NCBI GenBank assembly: GCA_022264855.1
Contig: JABYQU010000035.1
Location: forward strand, 62,001 to 126,000
Direction of reading: 5' to 3'
Source of the DNA: Lenzites betulinus
Lineage: Eukaryota > Basidiomycota > Agaricomycetes > Polyporales > Polyporaceae
DNA: 64,000 nucleotides
Position numbers and translations under genes: made by a program. This document shows positions 1 to 10,688 of this stretch, one piece after another (the stretch's first letter is position 1; each line of letters opens with the position of its first letter). Under the pieces are notes generated by a model. The model had not been told where the DNA came from. It saw only the letters and a program-made list of their open reading frames with translations, and searched no databases.

Positions 1-280
1 GCAGCCTGGTTGCCTTCCGTAGGGCCGACTTGCACGGTCACGTTCATTCTTCGGGGCGGGAAAAAGTCATAGTAACCTACACCGTCGACACCCCCTCAAC
101 TTAGCGGATGCACCTCTTCTATCTGAACCTATGCTCACCTTCGATACGTGACAAAGCCTGTGCTCAGAGAAAACATGGAACGGGGGGAAGGAGTATATTA
201 GAGTCTGATGATGGCAGAGCACAGGCAAAGCAAAAGGGCGCGCAGCAGCATTATAGATTTGTGCTATCGATAGCCGGACC

Positions 281-1060
281 TCAAGAAGCTGCTTGGCTCC
301 CCGGGTCTGTGAGTTGATCCCACTCCTGGGATGACGTCTCCGACGGTGGTCCCGTCCGCGTCGGGCTGGTCTCCGCCTCTTCCGCCACGTCCTCAGACTT
401 CTCCGAGACAGGGAGACTCACATCCGCGTTAACCAAATCCATGAATATCTAGTCCGTCTGCGATCAGCGCTCGTTCATACGGGGATATAAGCACACGTAC
501 CTTGAAAAGAGTTGGAGGGAGACTGCTCTGGAGCATCATAATAAGCTCAACCGGTGAGGGGTACACGCGCAGGGCACGGAAGAAGGCCATCGCAGCTGGC
601 AGGTAGAACGGGGGACCTGGTAAAGATATTTGAGCCAATGTCTCTGAGTCAAAAGCGCTCTTCGACTCACCCTTTTGCGCGAGCTGCTCGCCAACCTGCA
701 CCTGCATGACAAAGTACGCCTCCTTCTCATCAGGAGAGGGTGGGACGCCCTCCTCCCGAATCTTCAGCAGGGCCGCCTTGATCTCGGCCGCGCCGATCTC
801 AGAAGCGACCTCGGCCTGCGCCTGCTGCTGCTGCGTCTGCTGCGTCTGCTTCGTCACCTTCTTCTTCTCCTTCCCTGTTGCGGTGCGCATGTGAGTGATG
901 GGTTGAGACACGCGTACAAAGAACACCACGTACGCAATTTCTTGCGGAAGTCGACGTCATTTCGCCGCTTGTGGTCGAAATATACGGCGTAGGCGACGAG
1001 GCCGCCGAGAACCGTAACAGCGGCGACGGTGAAGACAGTGGACGTCCGGGAGGAGGACAT
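281..1060 (-). CDS. tom20: Mitochondrial import receptor subunit TOM20
   Basis: Outer-membrane receptor that recognises presequences of proteins imported into mitochondria as part of the TOM complex. Three exons read cleanly: 1060-934, 874-501 and 448-281, giving 222 residues. Residues ~6-25 form the single N-terminal membrane anchor (VFTVAAVTVLGGLVAYAVYF), followed by a short basic stretch (DHKRRNDVDFRKKLRKEKKK) and a Gln-rich linker. The receptor core follows, with the segment FYLPAAMAFFRALRVYPSPV and then PPTLFKIF after the second splice. The C-terminal tail is acidic and Ser/Thr rich. The ATG at 1060 is chosen because the anchor starts immediately after it. Membrane topology, length and core all match fungal Tom20. 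The second intron acceptor (TAG at 449-451) was selected because it alone keeps the frame open to the TGA at 281. Confidence 0.9.
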
Positions 1061-1281
1061 GGTCGCGGTCGGTGGAGAGAAAGGGCACGGTTGTGCCAGC
1101 CTTTTCCACTTTCCCGAGCGTCGTCGGCGAAGTCCGAGCCAAGACACGTGCCGGCGCGCGTCACTCATATGGGCGCTTGTGTCACATAACCACTTACGCT
1201 GCGCGTCTGAAAGAGTCAGGCGGCTACATGTACCGCAGGCGCAGTAAGCTTGTTCCACCGTACCCTCTCCATCTTGACACC

Positions 1282-3337
1282 ATGCATCATCCCCAGGAAA
1301 CTCAGAACACCAAGAGCCTTGAGGAGGCTTTCATCAAAGTCACTTTTGAAGAGGAAAACAGCAAGCCTCATGGTTTAGAGGCCGGCGATCCTTTCTACGG
1401 TCCCTGGGTAGACCAGGGTGCGTTACACGCCGTACGCGACGTGCCGCCCTGTCTCATTCATTGTTTGTAGCCTCCTCTCCTTTCTCAGAGCCTTTTCAAT
1501 TTGGGTCAGTCTCAACATGATATCGGTGTTCGATATTCTCTAACAGACCCATAGGGCAAGGCAGCTGCGAAAGCTGTACCCCGGTTACTCCGTTGTCGGC
1601 TTCAATGACTGGAACGTCAACATCCTGGGCTTCCCCGGAGCTCTCGCGCAGCCCATCTCACCTCCAGAGATCATCACCTCCGTCTACTTCATTCCACTGG
1701 CTAGACGGTTGTCTCAAATACCGGGCGTCCTCGTCGACCAGATATCATATGGAGCCTTCCAAGTAGCGTGGGATGTGTGTACATAGCATTGGCTGTGTCG
1801 TTCCCACCAGCTCACTGTTCTTCACAGAAATACGACTTCCTGTTGTACATCATCAAGGTTCGGCTCTACCAGGACCTACTGTATGCTAGTGAATTCTCAT
1901 GCGCAGACCTTGTAGTACCCCCAGGGTTTCGGCGTTACTACCCAGCATTACATCCTCCACAAAGGTCCTGAGGATCCGGCACGGACTCTACTCGTGGCTT
2001 CAGGCGCATGGGCGGACCAACTCCACCAGGAGATCCTTGTCTTCGACAATGGGAATTGGAGGAAAGACTCTAACCTTTGGAAAGAGGTTCAGAAGGCAAA
2101 CTGGAACGACGTGATCTTGGCGGACGAATTTAAGACCGCCCTCAAGAAGGATATCTACGGCTTCTTCGACTCTGAGGACTTGTACAAGTCCCTCGCAATC
2201 CCCTGGAAGGTGCATATAACGACTTATTCGTTCTAACTTACGACTAACTGCGCTTCCATGCAGCGTGGACTGATCATGTACGGTCCTCCTGGTGAGTATA
2301 TTCGAGAGGCTGCTGTTCCTGGCTCATATTGTATGGCTATAGGGAACGGGAAGACCATCAGCATGAAGGCGGTCATGAAGGACTGCGATACGCGAGGCTA
2401 CGCTCCTCTGTACGTGAAGTCTTTCAGGTCCTGGAGGGGCGAAGAAGGTTCGATGAGTGAGGTCTTCGGCAAGGCGAGGCAGATGGCCCCATGCGTTGTG
2501 ATCCTCGAGGATCTCGACGCGCTCATTAATGACGGCAACCGGTCGTTCTTCCTCAACCAACTGGACGGTCTGGAGGGCAACGACGGCTTGCTGATTATCG
2601 GCTCTACCAACCACTTCGACCGACTCGACCCTGCCTTGAACAACCGTCCCAGCCGATTTGACCGCAAGTAGTAAGTACTGCGCTCAGTGTCATACATGCT
2701 AGGTCGCTGAAGTAAAGTCTGATTTACCTAGCTTGTTCGACGACCCGAATGAGGACGAACGTACGCTCTACGTTCAGTATTGGCAGAACAAGTTGGAAAG
2801 CAACAAGGACATCTCCTTCCCCGATAGCCTGGTCAAGGAGGTTGCGTCGAAGACCAAGGGTTTCAGTTTTGCGTACCTGAAGGAAGCCTTGTACGTGCCT
2901 CACTTTCGTTTGCGAAGGCGTGCCTTACAATTCAATTACCATTCAGCGTGTCCTCGCTCGTCCTGATGGCTGGTTGGGAAGGTGACAAGCCCGAATTCGG
3001 TACCGTCCTTCTGGGCCAGGTCAAAACCCTCCGCGAGCAGCTGGACAAGGATAAAGACGCGGCCATGGGGCCCGAAACTTCCTCCGCGGCGAACTTCCCA
3101 CGAGTCACCGTTGCCCAACCCACGTCTGGGGCCCAGTCGAACGGGCCTCGTCTACCGCGTTTCGACACGCGCCAAATTGGACAAGCCCGGATCTGGGACA
3201 CGAGCGCGTCCAGCCCCGCGGGCAAAATGCCCGGCGCCTTGCCGGGTGGGACCGATGGTCCTGCAGGCAACGGCAGACGGGACGTGCGCACCATTGCCTC
3301 CGCCGCGGCGGCTCTTGGCCGGTCGTTTATCTCTTAG
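1282..3337 (+). CDS. AAA-family ATPase, fungal BCS1/AAA-like
   Basis: A multi-exon gene for an AAA+ ATPase of roughly 520 residues. Walker A (GPPGNGKT) is assembled across an intron at ~2291-2342. Walker B is CVVILEDLDAL near 2500, the sensor-1 region is LLIIGSTNHFDRLDPAL, and the arginine-finger segment is NRPSRFDRK before the splice near 2670. Upstream exons carry a family-specific N-domain (RKLYPGYSVVGFNDWNVNI, then GFPGALAQPISPPEI). The C-terminal ~125 residues (2946-3337) are low complexity and Pro/Ser rich, with no domain I recognise. The ATG at 1282 precedes a Gln/Glu-rich start. The first intron could be spliced in more than one way (donor near 1407 with an acceptor near 1569 keeps the frame). 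This class of single-AAA-domain protein is common in agaricomycetes. Its substrate is unknown, and calling it BCS1-like is inference. Confidence 0.75.
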
Positions 3338-4374
3338 GTCTTCAGGAGGACCTTCATACCGGACAATGGATGGATACGGATCTGTATATGGAATTTGTAC
3401 GTCTTTCTTGTACCTGAACGGTGTATATCACAGTGCATTGCCATCTAGCATCACATAGGCTGCGATCCCCCATGTGTGTTGTGGCCCGTTGCGATCGTGA
3501 TGACGGACCTCCATACCGTCCAAGTGAGAGGTTCAAAGCCGAGGCTGCGTTTGAGCCTCGTGCTTGGAGTATGGAGGTCGCGCGACCGAGTCAGCGAGCG
3601 TACTGCAGTTGTGGCGCAGCGAATGTGAGTCCACCTGCGGTCTTTGCCATCATTTGCAGTGCGGCTCGACCTCGGGCTGGACTAGTAGTAGAGCGGGATT
3701 GATGGTGGTGCGGATCCGACCCCGATAGCGCTCTTGTTGCCGGATTAGGGCCAGATAGCGCGCCCAGGGCGCTGTGGCAAGATTCGTGCAGCCGAACGTG
3801 CCCGTGCAGGCTGCTGGATTGCCCAGACTGCGTTCGAAGAGCGGCCAAGCTTCGTTTCCTGCCACGTCCGAACGCAAACCACCAGGGGCCGGCGTAATGA
3901 CGGTAGGTAAACACACCATCTCCCGCATGCAGCCCATCACTCACCGGCCGAGGTTTGGGACATCCACAGGCAGAGCTCGTTGTTACCCAGAGCCGCGCGG
4001 GGTGCTGTGCGGGAGGCCTCATCAGCGTGATCAGGCGCAGACAGTGCAGCGCAGGCGTCGAGTTCATTTGGGTTCAATTGCCAGCAGATCGGTAACGCCG
4101 ATAGCGAGCGCTGCCTTGCGCCCAACACTGGTCCGTCGAGGCACTTGTCCCCGGAACGGACGGTGCATGTGCCGGCTTTCGAACGCGTCCAAACCGTCGG
4201 CCTGCCATCGCCGGACGCACTGGGCCTCGATGGCGCATCTCTCGCCCCCTCCGTTTTATACCCCACACTGCCCACCCTGTGCGCGGATAAAGTTTGCTGC
4301 CCCTGCGTCCTCGCCCTCTCCTCTCCTCCGCCCTTGCGTCCTACGCGCGCCACTCCTTTCCTTCGCCGCCAATT
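3338..4374. other. Intergenic spacer, no supported gene
   Basis: GC-rich spacer between the AAA ATPase stop and the GH79 start. It contains several open frames on both strands, but none shows a recognisable domain, splice-site pattern or codon bias. The 906-nt open frame beginning at 3774 runs straight into the GH79 coding region in a different frame, so it is a shadow. The last ~150 bp are pyrimidine-rich, as expected for a fungal core promoter. Confidence 0.6.
4255..4260 (+). promoter_or_regulatory. Putative TATA element of the GH79 gene
   Basis: A TTTATA box lies 115-120 bp upstream of the GH79 ATG and is followed by a C/T-rich tract (4300-4370) suited to transcription initiation. Position and context are as expected, but there is no direct proof of use. 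Confidence 0.4.
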
Positions 4375-6385
4375 ATGGCCCGTTCCGCTGCCTTTGCCAG
4401 GCCCTTCGCCGGCCTCTTCCACCTGCTCTGCTTGGTCTCCCCGCTGCTCTATACCCACTCTGTCCATGCTGCCGTCGCTGTCACAGCGCCCGCCTCAGCG
4501 CCGCCCTCCGACGCCAATGTCGTCTTCTCCAACTTTATGGGGGTCTCGCTCGAGCTGTCCTTCATCAACTACTACTTTGGCAACTCCACCGACCAGATCC
4601 CTCAGCCGGTCGTAAACTACCTCTCCGCGCTCAAGGCGCGCGGCTCCGGGAAGCCTGTCCGTCTCCGGCTGGGCGGTAATTCCATGGACAGTTCGACCTA
4701 CGTGCCCAGCCAGCCGGACATCGTCGAGTTCACGGATCCAAACGCCAACTCGAATGACCAGCCGGTAAACTACGGTCCCCAATTGTTTTCTGTAATGAAG
4801 GGTGTCAGTACCGCCGTCGGCGGTGCCCAGTTCCTCATCGGTAGGTTTTTGCGGAATTCGATAGTGGACAGACTGTGAACAACCTCGCAGGTTTGAGCTT
4901 GCGGACGCCCAACAGCACCAACATCCCGCTCCTTGCCGGTGATGCCTCCAACGCCCTTGGTGACGACCTTGACGCTTTCCTATTGGGAAATGTATGGTTG
5001 CCATCTGTCTCGGCCCTGTACCCAACTAATCGCCGCGCAGGAACCTGATTTGTATACCGCTCACGGGAACAGGCCTAATTTGCAAAACTACACTACCACT
5101 GACTACATTGGGGCAAGTGTGCTTGTCTAGATTTCGCTTTTAGCGCAATATTAACAAATTACATAGGATTACTCGACCGTGTTCACTAGCCTCCAGAACA
5201 CGCCGAAGGGTGACGTTCTCTCTCTGGATAAGATTGGAGGCCCCACGATCTGCTGCTTCTGGGTCAGTCAAATGTCCACAACATTCTACGCGTGACGTCG
5301 TGGACTGACTATCAAGCATGACATTTTCATAGGATCTGGCGTCCGTTCTTCAGTCGGGTTGGCTCGACCAGTACGCTGACCGGCTGAAGTACATCACGCT
5401 GCAGCACTACCCTCAGAACAACTGCCAGGGAAAGCCCCAGTACGGTATCGATTACTACACCACCCACTCGAACGCTGTCGGTCTGGCCCAGTGGCAGCTG
5501 CACGGCCTCCAAGTCATCGCTTCTAGCCCTAACCGCAAGCCCGTGTTGATGGACGAGTTCAGCTCGGCCTCTTGCGGCGGTGTTCCCGGGATCTCCGACA
5601 CCTTTGCTGCGTCGCTCTGGACCACCGACTACGCCTTGCAGATGGCCATCGTTGGTTACGCGGGCGCGTATCTGCACACGCGCGAACGTGGGGTCACGTA
5701 CAACCTCTTCGACCCGCCGCCCGCCGTGGCTGGCGGCGCGGGTGCGTGGACGACAAACCCGAGCTTCTACGGCATGCTCCCCGTGGCCGAGGCGCTCGAG
5801 TCCACGAACGGCAGCCGCGTCGTCGACCTGAACCTCGCCAACTCGATCTCGGATGCGAAGGCCACCGCCGCGGGGTACGCGATCTACGACGGTACGGCAT
5901 CGACCGTCCACAGCCTCGTCTTCTTCAACTTCGCGAACTCGTCTGGCGCGACGTCCGACTACACCATCGACGCGTCGCTCCTACCCTCGTCGAGCAGCCA
6001 GATCACGATCCGGTACCTCACCGCGCCGTCGGTGAACGAGAAGACGAACATCGCGTGGGGCGGGAAGACGTACGCCGGCGTCGGCGACGGCACCCCCATC
6101 GACGCGACGTTCGCGAGCAGCGTCCCCGACAAGACCATGTCCTGCGCGGGCGGCTGCACGGTCCAGGTCCCGGGCCCCGGCCTCGCGGTCGTCTTCCTTG
6201 GGAACACCACGCCCAACGTCACGACGACCTCCACGGGCACATCCACAAACTCGACAAACAACTCGTCCCCCTCTTCCGGCACCCCGAGCCCGCAGGCCGA
6301 CAAGAACTCGGCCGTCCCCCATGCGGGCGTTGCGGGTGCCAGCCTCGTCAGCGCGCTCGCTCTTGCTCTCGCTGCTATGCTATGA
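4375..6385 (+). CDS. Secreted GH79 glycoside hydrolase (beta-glucuronidase type), GPI-tailed
   Basis: Five exons (4375-4840, 4891-4991, 5041-5112, 5167-5262, 5333-6385) give 595 residues. The first ~33 residues are a signal peptide (LLCLVSPLLYTHSVHAAVAV). The GH-A-clan core follows, with FMGVSLELSFINYYFGN and RLRLGGNSMDSS near the N-terminus. The likely acid/base is the Glu of the NEPDLY motif (Glu190) and the likely nucleophile is the Glu of KPVLMDEF (about Glu320). The C-terminal beta domain is typical of GH79. A Ser/Thr/Asn-rich linker and a hydrophobic tail (VAGASLVSALALALAAML) indicate a GPI anchor, so the enzyme probably acts at the cell surface on glucuronic-acid-containing glycans. 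The substrate is inferred from the family. Intron 3 appears to use a GC donor (5113). A GT donor at 5119 would insert two residues. Confidence 0.85.
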
Positions 6386-6586
6386 TATCCGCACGTACCT
6401 TGGACTACGCTCGCCGTAGCAGACGTTCATATTTTGGGCCTTTGTCGCACTGGGACTGTTTGTTGTCGGAGCTGTTATAATATTATACCAGACTGTGAGC
6501 TATGTAGCCGCATCCGCGCTTGTCCCTGTATATAGCGTGGCGGACGCATGTCCCATCGCCGACCTCGACGACGAAGTAGGTAGTTG

Positions 6587-8051
6587 CTACACTATAAAGT
6601 CCTCCTCGGCCTCGTACACGCCCACCACCCCCCTGGCCGAGAGTGACGGAAGGCGCTCGTGCATAGCCGCGGCGATCGCAGCGATCGCCGCCGCCTTGGG
6701 CGACCTGCCCTCGCTCTCCGGCCCCGGCCTATACGGGACCGCGTGTGAGCCCCTCCGCGCCAGGAACACGACGTTGCACGCGCACTCGCGCAGTACGGGG
6801 AACGCGCCGGGGTCGGCGAGGATGCGGTCGACGTCGTCCCAGGGCACGTGGTTGAGCTGCGTGAGGTCCGCGAGGCTGAACGTGATGTTGACTGTCTCGA
6901 GGCACGGCGATTCGAGCGCGGCGAGCGCGTCGGAGACGCAGGAGAGCGTGGGGCGCGCGGCGCTCGGATCGAAGCAGTCCAGCCGGAGGTAATGTAGCGC
7001 GAAGTGGCGGAGGGAAGGCGTGGATTCCGGGATGATCGGGTTGCCTGCGCAGATAGGTAGTGAGCAACGCGCTTGCATAGCAGTACTCGGGGGAAGGACG
7101 GGATGTGCTCACAGACGACTTTCGATGGGAGGCGGAAGACCATCGTTTGGAGGGCGTCCATGCCGCAAAGGAGGCTCCGAATCTGTTCCTCCTGCGCGGG
7201 GAAGTCTGGCTTTTGCGGCAAGGGGATGCCCATGAGGAAGGCCGTCCAGTTCGCGGGGGCGTCAGGCTGAGGCTCTATAGGGAGAGCCACGTTCAGCGAG
7301 ATGAGCTTGCTGAGGTCCGTGTGCCGGACGGCGCACTCCAAGAGGTCCAGCCCGCCAGTGCAGTCAATGACAATATTCCGAAGGGGCAGTAGGGGACATG
7401 ACGCCCCGTTACACATGGGCTCCTTCTTCACATGGCTCGCACCTAACAAGCGGTCAGTTTACGACGGCAACGCGGGACGGTTCGAACACAACCTGGAGAT
7501 TGTTCCCCCGACTCTTCGTCAAGGAGTTCTTTGCATGCCCAGTTCTCGCGATCCATATGTAGCGAGGTGACATTTGGCAGCGTACTGATGAGCACCAGCA
7601 GATTATGGCACGTCGCGAAGGCGACATTCGACAGCCGGAGGGTCGTGACGGAGGTGAAAGTAGGCAGCTGTACATTCGGCCCCCCCAAAGGGCCCTGGAG
7701 CGCCGCGTCGTGGAACTGGATGCTCACGTCCTGCACGCGCGGGAACGTCTCGAGCACCGAGTTCCAGTACGCGCAGAACCGACGAGTGTCGCAATCGAGG
7801 CGCCAGAACTGGACTTCCTTGACGTGGTGGACGACGTGCTGGCCGTCGCCCTCCTGGAACCACGCGAGGCGGGAGAGAAGCCGCTTGTGCGGCGGGCAGA
7901 ATAGCTGCGAGCGGTAGAGGATCTTCTGGCTGGGAACGCGCCAGGCGCGGCTGATCAGGGCCGCGCGCCCGAGGTCTGCGAGTGAGGCCGTCTCGTCGAG
8001 TGCGAGTTGCGCGATGACATGGTCGACGATTTCTTGAGGGAGATGAACCAT
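6587..8051 (-). CDS. F-box domain protein with leucine-rich region
   Basis: Three exons (8051-7493, 7442-7113, 7044-6587) make 448 residues. The N-terminus (MVHLPQEIVDHVIAQLALDE, then DLGRAALISRAWR and QKILYRSQLF) is the F-box-like fold common in agaricomycete proteins that recruit SCF ubiquitin ligase. The rest has regularly spaced Leu-rich strands (VTTLRLSNVAFATCHNLLVL, then LPNVTSLHMD). A final acidic tail ends EAEEDFIV. The ATG at 8051 starts directly at the F-box. The open frame extends upstream to 8231, but that part lacks similarity to the family. Intron 2 (GTGAGC donor at 7112) was chosen because it restores VCNPIIPESTPSLRHF. These proteins belong to large, fast-evolving families, and no specific target can be proposed. 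Confidence 0.8.
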
Positions 8052-10112
8052 CCCCGATGCTAGGGGGAATATCTGGAGAGACTGTGTCAGAACAAACGCA
8101 GGTGCGCGCCGCACGTATATGAAGGATAGCGCACCTGGCCGGGGATGGAGGACGGTAGCCGGGAGAAGCACGACCGTTTGACTTCCGCGACACGGCCGTA
8201 GCGCCCGGGAAACCGCTATGTTCCCTTTCAAGGCTACTCAGACACACCGCGGACAACAGGATTCCTAATCAAAGATATTGCCCAGTCAGTGTCTGTAGTC
8301 AAGCTTACTGAGCTGACCGTTTCAGCCAGCCTCGGGCATAGGTGCGGCCATGCGTTCATCGACGTTTGACTCGGACTCTGACCGTGGGCTCATTATGTCC
8401 CCGTGCGGAATTAGCCCCGGAGGCGCGGAGGTCGACGTATGGCCTGACTCCGATTGGAATCATGTGCATCATCATCAAGTTGGCGTTTAACACGTTGTAC
8501 ACACTGCTAGCCCAAGACTATGATATCTAGGGAAGCCTGGAGGGACACCAGTACTACACGTGCGAACGGAGTTGCAATGATCGTGGTGGTGCGGGTCCAA
8601 AGCATAATGCGGCGCAAACTGAAGTGCTTGTGTCCCAGCTGTTGAACGTACGATGAGCCTTGGAACCTTCGCCGGGGTCGGACGGATCCGATTATCGGCG
8701 TTGACGCGGTGCGTACGCGTTCAATCCGAATCAACCGTATTCAAACCTCACAGAAAAATCACCGCCCACCACCACACGCGCGCATCAACATCGGTTCAGT
8801 AACGGGCTACTAATAGCGGTTCTGACGATGGCGAGTGCAAGCTGATGGAAGATGTTCTGCCAAATTGGATGCCTTGACTATCACAGTTAACGATAAAGCG
8901 CGTCGGTAGCAAGCGGAAGTGATCAGCCTGAGGTACCCCCTTCAACGCGCTGTCGATTCGACCAGGACATCTGCTAACGTTGACATGGACAGGGCAACTT
9001 CCTTGATTCTATCAGCGACCGCAACTTCCATCCCGGCCTCAGTTCAATCATTCAGGTCAGTCATATTGACGTTCTGTGAGATGCAGAACTCTGGGCCATG
9101 ACCATCGCGCGAGACTCGAGAGGTTCATGACTCGGATGACCGTCTCGCCATCGACAATAAGCATCACGAGTCCGGCCCAAATATTCATACGGTTCTATTT
9201 AGAAAGGTATGATGCAGAGCCAGCACCGCAGCTGAAGCGCTTCCGCCGCCACGTGGCAGCGGTCCGCTGTTAATATACACTGGGCGTCGGATCGAATATT
9301 CGGGCCGAATATATGGCGACTAGTTGAAAGAGGCTTTACATATTCCGCCGATTGTCGCCTCGCGTATACTACGAATATAAGAATCCCTTTTAAACTATTC
9401 AACGTATATTCCGGAGACATTCCGCTGGCGCCTGATGTAGGAGCAGCGATATCGTCGCCCGGGCGCCCTCCTGATTGGTCTACAGGCTCTTTCAATCAGC
9501 CCTTTTGTGGGCTCGCACGAGCTTCGTCAATAAATGGGCCATAAAAATATATAGGGGTGCTATATAGTACTAGTACACATGTTCTACAGGTACGGGGTAG
9601 CAGTAGCGGCAAGAAATAGAGTATAAATGAACCTGGAAGGCAGTCAGAAGAATGCATATATGTGGATAATATGCTACACCTACCTTCGGCGTCGGGTCAT
9701 AACACCCACCGGTAGGATTTGCATTTTGCGGCCTGCTCAAATCAGCCTTGATAGCAAATTAGCGGATGGTTAGCGTGTTAGTATGTTAGTGCGTCAATCA
9801 CAGTCAGTATGGGGTTAGTATGTCAGTACTTGGGATGTTAGTACAGTCAGACTCGGATGTTAGTTTGAATAGAATTGTTAGTACTGGAGATTGAGCAAGG
9901 AGACAACGAGAAGAATATAAGCGACCTGGGCCTGCGGGGGAGATGGTGGTGGTCGAGGGACAAGATGTTGCCAACAATTAGGTTCGTCGAGACGTCGAAG
10001 GTCGGGTTTTCGCCAAGTCCGAAGACGTACAGTTGCGTCATCGACGCTGTTTACCCTTTCGGGCGGAGTTCAACTATTCAGGCGAATATACACGGCCAAG
10101 CTGGATGGCCGA
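8052..10112. other. Gene-free spacer, AT-richer and repeat-bearing, left flank of the 20-kb element
   Basis: No coding region is supported. After ~8250 the sequence loses the coding GC bias. Around 9280-9430 there are several GAATAT-containing short inverted motifs (for example CGAATATTCG), suggesting remnants of transposable elements. Nothing recognisable as a transposase is left. The spacer ends at the direct repeat CTATCC flanking the 20-kb element. Confidence 0.55.
9770..9893. repeat. Degenerate GTTAGTA/GTCAGTA short repeats
   Basis: At least eight spaced copies of a GTTAGTN or GTCAGTN heptamer occur within ~125 bp, with variable spacers. This is a decayed simple tandem array outside any gene. 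Its function is unknown. Confidence 0.55.
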
Positions 10113-10118
10113 CTATCC
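10113..10118. repeat. Target-site duplication, left copy
   Basis: CTATCC immediately precedes the left terminal inverted repeat. The identical hexamer immediately follows the right terminal repeat at 30120. Confidence 0.75.
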
Positions 10119-10142
10119 TATGGCGGCCCCCCGCGGACAAAA
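10119..10142 (+). repeat. Left terminal inverted repeat of the 20-kb element
   Basis: 24 bp beginning TATGGCGG and ending CCCGCGGACAAAA. It matches the reverse complement of 30096-30119 at 20 of 24 positions; the four differences lie at positions 6 and 9-11. Confidence 0.8.
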
Positions 10143-10197
10143 CCTTTTTCGAATTGTACCACTCTATTGAAATTACAAACTCCGATTGAGAGTGTGG

Positions 10198-10300
10198 CTT
10201 CCACTTCGTCGCAGTTAGTCAAATTAGTTATTGTGATTCAGAACTCGATTTCCACTTCGGCGCAGAAGTTCAAATCAGTTATTGGATTTCAGAACTGAGC
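10198..10300 (+). repeat. Subterminal direct repeat, two ~51-bp copies
   Basis: Two imperfect tandem copies start at about 10198 and 10249. Each begins TTCCACTTCG(T/G)CGCAG and continues through AGTTATTG...TTCAGAACT. Subterminal repeats next to a terminal repeat are typical transposase-binding architecture in DNA transposons, so this may be the binding region for the neighbouring integrase. Confidence 0.6.
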
Positions 10301-10688
10301 TTCAACTTCAATCCCCTGCTTTGTACACGGATTTGGCATTCGACGGCACGATCTAACTTCGCTACTAGCATTCTAAACAAGTCTTATGATCAATAAGCAA
10401 TATTGAGAGCTCGAGGGAAAGTTATAGTTGAGCTCTCTATTAAACATTTGGTTCAACGCTCAGGATGGATTGACCGGGATTGGTGAATATGTGTATAATC
10501 AGATCAAAATTGAACACCTGAGAGGTCTGCCTGTATGTCGATTAGAGTAAGTTCAGACCATTATGAGGCTTTGTTCAGATTTATTCGTAACAAAGACATC
10601 GGCCACTTTAAGCGCTAGGGTCAGCGCCGTCTTCATCGTGATCACAATGGGTGTATTTATCAAAACAGCCTATCACCGTTGTTGTAGC

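Noticed and set aside
1..280. Search for a gene upstream of TOM20
   Set aside because: The TOM20 stop lies at 281. The remaining 280 bp hold only one short frame without domain.
3774..4679. 301-residue plus-strand open frame
   Set aside because: It overlaps the start of GH79 in another frame, is Arg/Pro/Ser biased with no domain, and has no splice or promoter context. It is a GC-driven shadow.
5327..5911. 194-residue minus-strand open frame
   Set aside because: It lies wholly antisense to the GH79 final exon; the composition is that of a GC-rich antisense frame.
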